A stretch of DNA of 64,000 bases from Gammaproteobacteria bacterium (GCA_003645455.1 QNFE01000007.1:1-64000), one strand, 5' to 3'; positions 37,854 through 46,466 are shown, counted from the first letter of the stretch. Notes: generated by a model not told the origin, from the letters alone. Program-made: numbers and translations.

Positions 37854-39653
37854 ATGAATATAAAAATTAAAATTACATTTGTTTTTTTTATGCTGTTATA
37901 TAACCTACAATCCTGGTCGCAAGGTGCAATAGCCTTAGGTTATGAACCAAAATATAAAACTGGATTCTCTCATTTTGATTATGTTAATCCTGTGGCCAAA
38001 AAAGGTGGGCATATAAAGTTAAGTTCTTTTGGCAGTTACAACTCTCTTAATCCTTTTTTATTGAAATCTATATCGGCTAATGGGTTGGGCACTCTGATGT
38101 TTGAAAGTCTGCTGACAAAATCATGGGATGAGCCTTTTTCTGCCTATGCATTACTCGCAGAAGATGTTGCTTTATCAGACGATAACTTATCCGTTATTTT
38201 TAAATTAAACCCAAAAGCTAGCTTCAATAATGGTAAAAAACTTGTGGCAGATGATGTTAAATTTTCATTTGATACCATAACATCAGATCAAGCCCATCCC
38301 CAGTATCAGTTATATTATAAAGATATAAAAAAAGCTGTCGTTATTGACAACAAGACAATCAAGTTTGAGTTTAAAAAAGAAAACCCAGAGTTGCATCTTA
38401 TCATAGGTGATATGCCAATTTTTTCAAAAGAATGGTTACAAGGCAATGATTTTAACAAAACTGTCAAAAATAAACCAATTACAACTGGACCGTATTTAAT
38501 TGATAAAATGCAAGAGGGCAAGTATATAACTTACAAAAAAAATCCTAATTACTGGGGAAGAGATTTAAATACTCGCCGTGGGTTTTTTAATTTTGATAAA
38601 ATAACATATAAGTATTACAAAGATTTGACGATAACCTTGGAGGCATTCAAAGCAGGAGAACTTGATTTTATTTTAGAAAATAACTCAAAAAGATGGGCAA
38701 GAGATTACGGAGGTAAAAAATTTAAGACCAAAACACTCATCAAAGAAAAATTAAAACATAAGAATAATGCAGGGATGCAAGGTTTTGTTTTTAATATTCG
38801 CCGTGATATTTTCAAAGATAAAAAAGTTCGCCGTGCTATCGGCTTAGCGCTTGATTTTCAATGGTCTAATAAAAATTTATTTTACGATCAGTATGTCCGT
38901 TGTGATAGTTATTTTTCTAATAGTGAATTAGCAGCTGCCGGCGAACCAAACCCAGAAGAGAGAAAGATTCTAACAGAATTCAAAAATATTTTGCCAGAGG
39001 GAATTTTAGATAGAAAAATTATATTGCCACCTGACACGAATCCACCATCATCATTGCGGAAAAATTTGAAACTTGCTAAAAAATTATTAACAGAGGCAGG
39101 ATGGAGACATAAAGACGGAGTTTTACAAAATAAAACAGGGCAAAAATTACAATTTTCAATTTTGTTAGCACAAAAAGGCTTTGAAAGAATTGTAGCCCCA
39201 TTTGTCGGTAATTTAAAAAAAATAGGTATTCTTGTTGACTATAGAACCATAGACACATCCCTATATCAAAAAAAAATAGAAGAATTTGATTTTGATATGG
39301 TTGTCAAAAGTTATGGACAATCACAATCTCCCGGCAACGAATTGCGTCAATATTTTTCATCAAAATCAGCAGATAAAAAAGGCTCTGCTAATATTATTGG
39401 TATAAAAAATCCGTTGATAGATAAACTGATAGATAAGGTTATTTATAGCAAAAATAGAGCGAGTTTAATCAATGCTACCAAAGCTTTGGATCGGATTCTG
39501 TTAGATGGTTTTTATCTTGTTCCTAATTGGTATACAAATAATCATCGAATAGCATATAAAAATATATTTGACAAACCAGATAAGATGCCACTATACTATC
39601 AAACTGAATCTTACATATTATCAACATGGTGGCACAAGATAATTGATAATTGA
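37854..39653 (+). CDS. yejA: Periplasmic oligopeptide-type solute-binding protein (YejA-like)
   Basis: ATG at 37854 gives a signal peptide (ITFVFFMLLYNLQSWSQG). The mature part is family 5: ALGYEPKYKTGFSHFDYVNP, LMFESLLTKSWDE, ITTGPYLIDK, KVRRAIGLALDFQW and ending WYTNNHRIAYKN. The opening and 600-residue length point to YejA rather than DppA/OppA. No yejB, yejE or yejF permease/ATPase genes follow, so it is an orphan here; transporter partners may be elsewhere. Confidence 0.85.
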   Translation: MNIKIKITFVFFMLLYNLQSWSQGAIALGYEPKYKTGFSHFDYVNPVAKKGGHIKLSSFGSYNSLNPFLLKSISANGLGTLMFESLLTKSWDEPFSAYALLAEDVALSDDNLSVIFKLNPKASFNNGKKLVADDVKFSFDTITSDQAHPQYQLYYKDIKKAVVIDNKTIKFEFKKENPELHLIIGDMPIFSKEWLQGNDFNKTVKNKPITTGPYLIDKMQEGKYITYKKNPNYWGRDLNTRRGFFNFDKITYKYYKDLTITLEAFKAGELDFILENNSKRWARDYGGKKFKTKTLIKEKLKHKNNAGMQGFVFNIRRDIFKDKKVRRAIGLALDFQWSNKNLFYDQYVRCDSYFSNSELAAAGEPNPEERKILTEFKNILPEGILDRKIILPPDTNPPSSLRKNLKLAKKLLTEAGWRHKDGVLQNKTGQKLQFSILLAQKGFERIVAPFVGNLKKIGILVDYRTIDTSLYQKKIEEFDFDMVVKSYGQSQSPGNELRQYFSSKSADKKGSANIIGIKNPLIDKLIDKVIYSKNRASLINATKALDRILLDGFYLVPNWYTNNHRIAYKNIFDKPDKMPLYYQTESYILSTWWHKIIDN

Positions 39654-39691
39654 TAATTGATAGTTAATGGTTTGATAATTTGGAGCTATAA

Positions 39692-40285
39692 ATGGTAATA
39701 AAACCACAGGATATAAAATTAGATAAGGATGGTTATGTAATAATCACGAATGACAAAAAAAAACCAAAAAAAGAAGAAGAAGAGATTAATAAAGAAATAT
39801 CTGATTTTTTTAAAGGTCTTAGCGACAAAACACCAAAATTATATGCTAACATCAATGAATTTGCTAAGACTTTTGAAAAAAGATCAAATCATTGGCAAGC
39901 TATGATTATTCCTCTGATTGTCATTTTTACCTTATCATCTATATACGGATTTTTTCTTATTTATTCTCTGACAACGAGTATGAATAAAATGACAGACATA
40001 ACAACTTCAATGGCATCCAAAATGTCAATAATATCTCATAAAATGAAGACATTGCCACCTATGGTGCAAAATATGCAGGCTATCAATTCTTCGGTAAGCT
40101 CAATGAATGAAAATATGACTATTATGGATGACAAAATGAAAAATATGATGATAAGCATCAAGAAAATGGATAATTCTACTAAAAACATAGCCTTAAATAA
40201 TAATCTTATGAGTCAAGATGTTGGTAGATTAGGTTATAATATCGGCAAACCTATGCAGCTTTTCAATAGTTTTATGCCATTTTGA
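39692..40285 (+). CDS. Membrane protein with Met-rich coiled coil, unknown function
   Basis: 197 residues: a charged cytoplasmic N-terminus (DKKKPKKEEEEINKEIS), one membrane segment (MIIPLIVIFTLSSIYGFFLI, about 71-90), then ~100 residues of coiled coil rich in Met, Ser and Asn (SSMNENMTIMDDKMKNMMIS). A similar plan is seen in proteins annotated as hypothetical in sulfur-oxidising gammaproteobacteria; I know no function. GGAGC lies before the start. It stands alone between two solute-binding proteins. Confidence 0.7.
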   Translation: MVIKPQDIKLDKDGYVIITNDKKKPKKEEEEINKEISDFFKGLSDKTPKLYANINEFAKTFEKRSNHWQAMIIPLIVIFTLSSIYGFFLIYSLTTSMNKMTDITTSMASKMSIISHKMKTLPPMVQNMQAINSSVSSMNENMTIMDDKMKNMMISIKKMDNSTKNIALNNNLMSQDVGRLGYNIGKPMQLFNSFMPF

Positions 40286-40391
40286 GAGTTTTATAAATTA
40301 CAGGTAATTCTTGCTCTATAAGAGAGGTTTTACCTATAATACCAAGCGAGATTATCCCAATCTCATTTTTTTATTTTTATAGGAATATAAT

Positions 40392-41360
40392 ATGATTAAC
40401 AAGAAAGTATTAGGTGCCATAATAGGTGCATCATTAGTAGCGAGTTCGGCAATCGCTGCTGAAAAGTCATTTGTCACAATCGGCACAGGCGGTGTAACAG
40501 GTGTATATTATCCAACAGGCGGTTCAATCTGTCGTTTAGTGAATAAGGGCAAAAAACAACATGGTGTGCGTTGCTCGGTTGAATCAACCGGTGGCTCTGT
40601 CTATAACATCAATACAATTCGTGCAGGTGAGTTAGATATGGGCGTTGCTCAATCAGACTGGCAGTATCATGCCTATAACGGCACCAGCAAGTTTAAAGAA
40701 AAAGGCGCTTTCAAAGAACTACGAGCTATTTTTTCTGTCCATCCTGAGCCATTCACAGTTGTTGCTCGTAAAGACTCAGGCATTAAAAATTTAGCTGATT
40801 TAAAAGGCAAAAGAGTAAATATCGGTAACCCAGGATCAGGACAACGAGGCACGATGGAAGTTTTAATGAAAGCTATGGGTTGGAGCAAATCTTCATTTAA
40901 ATTAGCCTCTGAGTTAAAATCATCAGAGCAGTCAAAAGCATTATGTGATAACAAAATTGATGCTATGGTTTTTACTGTCGGTCACCCATCAGGCTCTATC
41001 AAAGAGGCAACAACTACCTGCGATAGTGTTTTAGTAAATATCACAGGACCTGAGGTAACTAAGTTAGTCAAAGATAATGATTTTTATCGAACTGCTACAA
41101 TCCCCGGTAAAATGTATCGCGGCACAGATGCCGATACTACAACTTTTGGTGTAGGTGCAACATTTGTAACATCTTCTAAGATACCAGAGAATGTTATTTA
41201 TGCCGTGGTAAAATCAGTCTTTGAAAATTTTGATTCTTTCAAAAAACTGCATCCTGCATTCAATAACTTGAAAAAAGCAGAAATGGTAAAAGACGGCTTG
41301 TCTGCTCCATTACACAAAGGTGCTGCCAAATATTATAAAGAAGCAGGTCTTCTTAAGTAA
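40392..41360 (+). CDS. TAXI-family TRAP transporter solute-binding protein
   Basis: A clear signal peptide ([15 protein letters not shown]) is followed by the TAXI signature: [40 protein letters not shown], and [18 protein letters not shown]. 322 residues. Related proteins bind glutamate or similar dicarboxylates for a fused TRAP membrane subunit; none is adjacent. The gene has AGGAA before the start and its own terminator, implying monocistronic, possibly high expression; codon choice is less AT-biased than in its neighbours. Confidence 0.9.
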   Translation: MINKKVLGAIIGASLVASSAIAAEKSFVTIGTGGVTGVYYPTGGSICRLVNKGKKQHGVRCSVESTGGSVYNINTIRAGELDMGVAQSDWQYHAYNGTSKFKEKGAFKELRAIFSVHPEPFTVVARKDSGIKNLADLKGKRVNIGNPGSGQRGTMEVLMKAMGWSKSSFKLASELKSSEQSKALCDNKIDAMVFTVGHPSGSIKEATTTCDSVLVNITGPEVTKLVKDNDFYRTATIPGKMYRGTDADTTTFGVGATFVTSSKIPENVIYAVVKSVFENFDSFKKLHPAFNNLKKAEMVKDGLSAPLHKGAAKYYKEAGLLK

Positions 41361-41374
41361 TAGCTGTAACAATA

Positions 41375-41413
41375 AAACATCCCGCTCTGCTCTTTATGAG
41401 CGGGTGTTTTTTT
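41375..41413 (+). terminator. Terminator of the TAXI gene
   Basis: CCCGCTC (41381-41387) pairs with GAGCGGG (41398-41404); with one bulged T the A-rich and T-rich flanks also pair, ending in a run of seven T. Confidence 0.85.
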
Positions 41414-41473
41414 ACAAATAATTTGTCAATTTTAAATTAAAAGAGACCTTTGTCCGCTAACATCAAAAAAGAA

Positions 41474-41803
41474 TAGATTCGTCATAACGAGGTGGACGAG
41501 AATAATTGAAAATTGAGAATGGATAATTGAGAATTAAAAACTCTATCCTAAATCTAAAAAAACCCCGTCATAACGAGGCGGACGATAATAATTGAAAATT
41601 GAGAATGGATAATTGAGAATTAAAAACTCTATCCTAAATCTAAAAAAACCCCGTCATAACGAGGCGGACGGATAGAGCGATGCAACATCAAGCATTTGAA
41701 CCGCCGCGGTTATCTCTGTTTGGTGTGCACTGAACTTGTAGCAGAGTGTGCGGATAATAACACGAGATTGCCGCACTCCACTGTGCTCCACTCGCAATGA
41801 CGG
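41474..41803. repeat. 86-bp tandem repeat followed by a full palindromic repeat
   Basis: This fills the gene-free stretch 41414-41962. A unit holding AATTGAAAATTGAGAATGG, CTCTATCCTAAATC and CCGTCATAACGAGGCGGACG is repeated with an 86-base period (CTCTATCC at 41541 and 41627). The second copy leads into a full dispersed repeat at 41651-41803 with the usual right end CTCGCAATGACGG. No gene seen. Confidence 0.8.
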
Positions 41804-41834
41804 AGTTTTTTTTATTCTTTTTTGCCTGTTCGCT

Positions 41835-41893
41835 TGTCAAGATTCTATTATTTTTATTTCATCGGTTGTAAGGTTATAGAATCTATAAATCAA
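41835..41893 (-). pseudogene. Relic copy A of the type IIG gene 3' end
   Basis: On the minus strand it encodes LIYRFYNLTTDEIKIIES and stop. The intact gene at 43510 ends LVYKLYNLTDDEIKIIES. Homology is lost above 41893. The sequence to its left (GCAATGACGG, a T-rich run, GCCTGTTCGCT) matches that left of copy B. Confidence 0.85.
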
Positions 41894-41962
41894 ACATCAA
41901 ATAAAAATTAAAAAACAAACTAATCTGTGTTATAATTTTCTTTTTTTTTATAAAATTATATT

Positions 41963-42145
41963 ATGGCAACATTAGTTAAAGAAAGAATAAGTAAAATAGT
42001 AGCAAAACAACCAGCTGATAGCTCTTATGATGAAATATTGCGAGAGTTGGTTTTTGCCAGAATGATAGAAAAAGGATTAGATGATTCAAAAAACAATAGA
42101 ACGACAAAACACGAGGATTTGAAAAAAGAAATTGAGCTGTGGTAA
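41963..42145 (+). CDS. Antitoxin of a ParE/RelE-type pair
   Basis: 60 residues with a basic/helical N-terminus (MATLVKERISKIVAKQP) and acidic C-terminal half, the size of small RHH or RelB-like antitoxins. It overlaps the following ParE-like toxin by 7 bases. Assigned mainly by context. Confidence 0.7.
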   Translation: MATLVKERISKIVAKQPADSSYDEILRELVFARMIEKGLDDSKNNRTTKHEDLKKEIELW

Positions 42146-42444
42146 AAATAGTTTGGACAAATAAAGCGAAATGCTGGTTAAAACATATTTTTGATTATAT
42201 ATCAGTTGACAACCCCACTGCTGCTAAAAAAGTTATATCTGGAATCTATGAACAGGTTGATTTATTAAAAGCATTTCCAGAAATTGGTTTTGTGTTTAAA
42301 AAAAATAACAATCAAGACATTCGGATTATTATGTATGGGCATTATAGAATTGCATATTTGATTAAAGATAAAAATCATATAGATATTTTGGCAATCTTGC
42401 ATGGGAAAATGGATATCAAAGAATATTTGAAAAAAAATGAATGA
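42139..42444 (+). CDS. ParE/RelE-superfamily toxin
   Basis: 101 residues: IVWTNKAKCWLKHIFDYIS, then NPTAAKKVISGIYEQVDLL, AFPEIG and DIRIIMYGHYRIAYLIKD, ILAILHGK. This is the plasmid-stabilisation ParE pattern. GTG start, overlapping the antitoxin stop. It overlaps the next membrane-protein gene by 8 bases, so all three are likely cotranscribed. Confidence 0.85.
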   Translation: MVKIVWTNKAKCWLKHIFDYISVDNPTAAKKVISGIYEQVDLLKAFPEIGFVFKKNNNQDIRIIMYGHYRIAYLIKDKNHIDILAILHGKMDIKEYLKKNE

Positions 42445-42832
42445 TGACAGCCACATTGACGAAATAAACAAAAGGGAGTTATACAACACCCAAGCATTTG
42501 ATCGTGCAATTTTGACTCTGTCAAGTTCTGCATTAGGTTTGTCATTAACTTTCTTTAAGTTTGTTGTTCCAGTCGAAAAAGCAATATGCACTAATTTTAT
42601 TTTAGCCTCTTGGATATTGCTACTGATTGCTATTTTAAGCATTTTGCTGACATTTGTAACAGGACAAGTTTCATTGCATTATGCAAGTTTGAATGCTGAC
42701 AAGCAAAAAAAAATTTATGAGACAAAAATTAAATTTTGGACAAAAGTTACATATTGGTTAAGTGCAATAGGTGGCATTACTTTCTTTGTTGCATTAATGT
42801 TTTTAGTGGGTTTTGTGTTTAATAATATATAG
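42437..42832 (+). CDS. Small membrane protein, three predicted membrane segments
   Basis: 131 residues. Segments at about 27-46 (LTLSSSALGLSLTFFKFVV), 53-76 (ILASWILLLIAILSILLTFV) and 107-129 (WLSAIGGITFFVALMFLVGF). The N-terminus is acidic and the second and third segments are joined by a charged loop. It starts 8 bases inside the toxin gene and is followed after 10 bases by a 38-codon peptide gene. I recall no named family; SLATT-like membrane effectors have a comparable plan but the match is not clear. Confidence 0.7.
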   Translation: MNDDSHIDEINKRELYNTQAFDRAILTLSSSALGLSLTFFKFVVPVEKAICTNFILASWILLLIAILSILLTFVTGQVSLHYASLNADKQKKIYETKIKFWTKVTYWLSAIGGITFFVALMFLVGFVFNNI

Positions 42833-42842
42833 GAGAAAAATA

Positions 42843-42959
42843 ATGACAAGTAAATCAGAAGGTGCGATACCACCTAAAACATTTGAAGATGGTGCTGTTC
42901 CGCCAAAAACAAGAAAAAAAGAAGCACCAAAACAAAAACCACAAAAGAAGAAAAAATAA
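42843..42959 (+). CDS. 38-residue basic Pro/Lys peptide
   Basis: MTSKSEGAIPPKTFEDGAV starts it; the motif GA-x-PPKT occurs twice, then a Lys-rich tail (KKEAPKQKPQKKKK). The ribosome-binding site is excellent (AGGAGAAAAATA) and immediately follows the stop of the membrane-protein gene, so it is very likely translated with it. It is too short for normal gene finders. Function unknown; probably unstructured and nucleic-acid or membrane-surface binding by charge. Confidence 0.6.
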   Translation: MTSKSEGAIPPKTFEDGAVPPKTRKKEAPKQKPQKKKK

Positions 42960-42976
42960 TTTACAAAATACTAAAA

Positions 42977-43150
42977 TTGGAAGTGGGACTTTAGTCCCGC
43001 CAAATAAAAAATTTACTATTTAAAAGCACTAAATGTTGATAAAACGAAATCTACAAAAATAAAGTGTTTTATCTTGTGGCTTCAAACAGAATAACAAAAA
43101 AATACCAATATTTGTGGTTTCGTTCGGCGGGACTGAAGTCCCACTTCCAA
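42977..43150. mobile_element. MITE-like element with TTGGAAGTGGGACT ends (174 bp)
   Basis: Inverted ends TTGGAAGTGGGACTTTAGTC (42977) and the complementary GACTGAAGTCCCACTTCCAA (to 43150), one mismatch. Each end is itself palindromic (GGGACT-TT-AGTCCC). No reading frame. A partial dispersed repeat (GAGATTGCTTCGCTACCG, then GCAATGACGG) follows at 43171-43201. It forms part of the gene-free stretch 42960-43509. Confidence 0.75.
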
Positions 43151-43244
43151 TGGTTTCCGTTTCTGTTGATGAGATTGCTTCGCTACCGCTCGCAATGACG
43201 GAGTTTTTTTATTTTTTTTGTATTCTTTTTTTTGCCTATCCGCT

Positions 43245-43343
43245 TGTCAAGATTCTATTATTTTTATCTCGCAGGTTGTGAGGTTATAGAGTTTATAAAC
43301 CAAAGTATCGATTTGTTTGTCGATTGCATCTATTTTTTGTTTT
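43245..43343 (-). pseudogene. Relic copy B of the type IIG gene 3' end
   Basis: About 100 bases encode KQKIDAIDKQIDTLVYKLYN and LTTCEIKIIES then stop on the minus strand, against the same residues and LTDDEIKIIES in the intact gene; the upstream 45 bases are identical at the DNA level. Homology ends where a TTGGAAGTGG element begins (43350). Confidence 0.9.
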
Positions 43344-43349
43344 CTCTTT

Positions 43350-43499
43350 TTGGAAGTGGGACTTTAGTCCCACTCTTTTTGCAACGCAAAAACAATTAGT
43401 ATTGTTGTTGCCTCAAAATGTTTGGGCTTCGTCAAATGTCTCACCTCCGATGAATGTTTGGACTTCGTCCAAAGAGTGGGACTAAAGTCCCACCTCCGA
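43350..43499. mobile_element. MITE-like element between gene end copies B and C
   Basis: Left end TTGGAAGTGGGACTTTAGTC at 43350, right end GGGACTAAAGTCCCACCTCC to 43499. A second internal CACCTCCGATGAATG end near 43442 suggests two nested or joined elements. It lies exactly between relic copy B and the true gene end. Confidence 0.65.
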
Positions 43500-43509
43500 T
43501 GGAGTTATG

Positions 43510-46464
43510 TCAAGATTCTATTATTTTTATTTCATCATCTGTGAGATTATAGAGCTTATAAACCAAAGTATCGATTTGTTTGTCGATTGCATCTATTTTT
43601 TGTTTTAAGAATTTTTTGTCGGTTTCTATCTTGCTTATGTGGTATTTTTGTTGTGCCTCTAACATTTGCTCTACCAAACGGACTAAATCATCGTGTTGTT
43701 GTTTTTCTTTTTTGTTGTTAAAATCAATTTTTGGGATTGGTAATTGTTGGAGAAAATTGATTGGGTATTTCAATGAACCCTCTGGAATTCTAATTGAATA
43801 AAAAACTTTTAAATGAAAGTAATTTAACAGATTTGAATTTAGTAAACCAGTTAAATAATTTATGTTAACATTTGTTTTTGGGGTTATAGAGTGCACGGCT
43901 ACAAGAAGCCCAGAACCTTCATAATCTATAATACAAGATAATCTTTTTGCTACACCCCTTACAACTATTTTTGGTTTTTTTGTAAACAAATCAATTGTAT
44001 TGCTGTTTAAATATTTTTCATCCAACTTAATGCAAGGCTTAATTATTTTTTTCTTATACAACCTTACTTCTTTTGCTTTCCAAGAATTATAATATCTGTC
44101 AAAATTTCCATTCAGCAAAAGTTTTACTGAATTTTTACTACAATTTGTTGATATAATATCGTTCATTTTCCAGTATTCAAAACCCATTATTCCTGTTCTA
44201 ATATCTGACAACTCTGTCAATTTTAAATTTTTGTTAAGTTTGTCAATTATTTTTTTGTTTTTAGTATCTTGCTCTATTTGTATTTTGCCGTCTTCATCAA
44301 AAATATTTAATGTTTTTTCTACACCTTTTTCATTTATTAAAATAGTTTTTTTATCTTTTGTATTTTTTGATAAACAAAAAACAATAGTAGAGATCGCTGC
44401 ATCTTTAAATACTTTTCTATCTTTTAAGTCCCATATTTTTGTTATTGAAAAATCTCCGTTTTGCAAATCATTTCTTATTTTTTTACCATAGTTTGCACCA
44501 AAAAATTTATTAGGTGTTATAAAGCTAATTTCTCCTGTTTTTTTAACTATATCCATAGATTTTTCCATGAAAGATACATATAAATCTGCACTATTGGAAT
44601 AGAGGTGTTGTTTTTTTAAATAACTTCTTGTTTCATTGTCTTGGTTTCTAACGCCAACATAAGGCGGATTGCCGATGACAATATCAAAACCGCCGTTTTT
44701 GAAAATTTGTGGAAATTCATCTTGCCAGTCAAACGTGTTTATTTTTCGCATTTGGTTTTTATCAAATAAATCCATATTTTGGGTTTGATAAAAATCAGAG
44801 CCTATTAGTGAATTACCGCATTTTATGTTGTTGCCGAGATTTGGTAAGATATGGGATAATTGGGTTTTGAAAAGTTGGTTTTTGTATTCTAAATTTTCAT
44901 CTTCCAAAACTTTTAATAATAATGATAGTTTGGTAACCTCCACGGCTTGGGCATCAATATCAACTCCATAAATATTGTCTAATAAAACCTGTGATTTGTA
45001 GGTCGTGGAGAGGCGATAATCATTTTCTGCCACCTGATAAATTTGCCCTGTTTTAAGGGCTTTGTTTTTTGTTTTGTCGTCTTGTAAAAAATGGTTTAAA
45101 TGGTGTTTTAAGAGGTATTCAAAAGCACCGATTAGAAAACTGCCAGAGCCACAGGCGGGGTCTAAAATACTAATAGGAGTAAGATGGTTAGTTGCCAACC
45201 CTGTGAGATTGCCACGGCGGTTTAAATGTTTGGTGTTACTTGTTTTTCCGTCCGCCTCGCAATGACGGGATTCTTTTGGCAAGGGGACATGTCCCCTTGT
45301 TAGTAATGGTTTTATCGTGTTCTGCACTATATAATCAACGATATATTTTGGAGTATAATAAACTCCGCCGGCTTTTCTTATTTCTGGTTTGGTTTCTATC
45401 TGAACTTTGTTGCCATATTTTGTTTTGCGGATATATTTAATAGTTTTGCCTAAGAATTGTTCATAAGCTTGCCCTAAGATTTCAATCGGCAAAACAGCAA
45501 ATTCATATGGGCATTTGGGGTAATATAAATTTGTTATAATGTCTTGTAAGGTTTTGTCATCAACTTTTAAATTTTTTAACCAGTCGGCACTTATGAATAA
45601 TCCTGAGTTATATTTTTTGTCTGCCTCTTTGAAGTGTTGATTTAAATTGTTATAAATATCGCTTTTTTGTGATATTTTTAATAAAGCATCAGGAGATTCA
45701 ATTTGCCGCTCTTCGGATACTCGTAAAAATATTAACCTATCAATTATTTTTTGGACGGCTATATTTAGATTGAACTCATCGATATTTTCATTTTTTAAAG
45801 CGATTTGGGTGGCTAATTTTTCTCGTAGAGTATTTAAGAGTTGTAAAAATCCCTTATCCACACTCATGCTACCTTTTTTGTTTTTGGTGCTGTCGGCATA
45901 TTTACTAAAACTGCCATTTAAAATCGCTTGTTTTGAAAATGTATTGGATAAAAAATCAAAATTGGTGTTATATCCTTCTAATTTGGTGGGCTTGAATAAT
46001 TCATCATAGGTGCAATAAAATACGCGGGCAGTGGCAGCATTGTCGGATTCTGCAGGTTTTAGTCTGCCATCATAAACGGCGATCTCTTCAAAGTCGGTGA
46101 GGATTGATAAAGCTAAACCTTGGGTGTGGGCATAACGGCGAAGTTGATAGGCTGATTTTTTGTCGTTTTTAATATCAATGGCAGGCTTTTTTGCCTCAAC
46201 ATAAAAAATTATTTGTCCGCCAATTCTAAAAGAATAATCCGGTCTTTTTTTGTTACCGTCTATTTTGAGCTTGTCTTCTTTGATAACCTCACGAAATTGT
46301 TCTATCACGGCTTGGCTGTTGTGCATATCCCAACCTAATGCTGCAAATAAAAAATCAATAAAATCGGCACGGTTATTATATTCGTCATAATCTGCTGATT
46401 TATAGGTGGCAAGGTTTCTTTTAAAAAGAGCGATTTTTTGTTGTAGTGTTTCCTGTTCGTTCAC
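43510..46464 (-). CDS. Type IIG restriction-modification enzyme (nuclease-methyltransferase fusion)
   Basis: 984 residues combine all parts of a type IIG enzyme. N-terminus: PD-(D/E)xK nuclease (KRPDYSFRIGG, IFYVEAKKP). Middle: adenine methylase motif I (ISILDPACGSGSFLIGAFEY) and catalytic motif IV (DIVIGNPPYVGVRNQ). C-terminus: target recognition region (LSDIRTGIMG) and a coiled-coil end. Between ~395 and 425 an extra segment translates a dispersed genomic repeat in frame. The 3' end is duplicated twice downstream. No separate S or R gene is present. Recognition sequence cannot be predicted. Confidence 0.92.
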   Translation of the reverse strand: MNEQETLQQKIALFKRNLATYKSADYDEYNNRADFIDFLFAALGWDMHNSQAVIEQFREVIKEDKLKIDGNKKRPDYSFRIGGQIIFYVEAKKPAIDIKNDKKSAYQLRRYAHTQGLALSILTDFEEIAVYDGRLKPAESDNAATARVFYCTYDELFKPTKLEGYNTNFDFLSNTFSKQAILNGSFSKYADSTKNKKGSMSVDKGFLQLLNTLREKLATQIALKNENIDEFNLNIAVQKIIDRLIFLRVSEERQIESPDALLKISQKSDIYNNLNQHFKEADKKYNSGLFISADWLKNLKVDDKTLQDIITNLYYPKCPYEFAVLPIEILGQAYEQFLGKTIKYIRKTKYGNKVQIETKPEIRKAGGVYYTPKYIVDYIVQNTIKPLLTRGHVPLPKESRHCEADGKTSNTKHLNRRGNLTGLATNHLTPISILDPACGSGSFLIGAFEYLLKHHLNHFLQDDKTKNKALKTGQIYQVAENDYRLSTTYKSQVLLDNIYGVDIDAQAVEVTKLSLLLKVLEDENLEYKNQLFKTQLSHILPNLGNNIKCGNSLIGSDFYQTQNMDLFDKNQMRKINTFDWQDEFPQIFKNGGFDIVIGNPPYVGVRNQDNETRSYLKKQHLYSNSADLYVSFMEKSMDIVKKTGEISFITPNKFFGANYGKKIRNDLQNGDFSITKIWDLKDRKVFKDAAISTIVFCLSKNTKDKKTILINEKGVEKTLNIFDEDGKIQIEQDTKNKKIIDKLNKNLKLTELSDIRTGIMGFEYWKMNDIISTNCSKNSVKLLLNGNFDRYYNSWKAKEVRLYKKKIIKPCIKLDEKYLNSNTIDLFTKKPKIVVRGVAKRLSCIIDYEGSGLLVAVHSITPKTNVNINYLTGLLNSNLLNYFHLKVFYSIRIPEGSLKYPINFLQQLPIPKIDFNNKKEKQQHDDLVRLVEQMLEAQQKYHISKIETDKKFLKQKIDAIDKQIDTLVYKLYNLTDDEIKIIES
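45201..45268 (-). repeat. Dispersed palindromic repeat inserted in frame in the type IIG gene
   Basis: On the minus strand: CCGTCATTGCGAGGCGGACG, then CCGCCGTGGCAATCTCACAG, the same order and sequence as the intergenic copy at 49490-49560. It encodes RHCEADGKTSN and RRGNLTG within the enzyme (about residues 399-421). The adjacent palindrome GGGGACATGTCCCC (45283-45296) encodes part of RGHVPLP and may be a second insert. The frame is kept on both sides. Confidence 0.88.
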
Positions 46465-46466
46465 TT

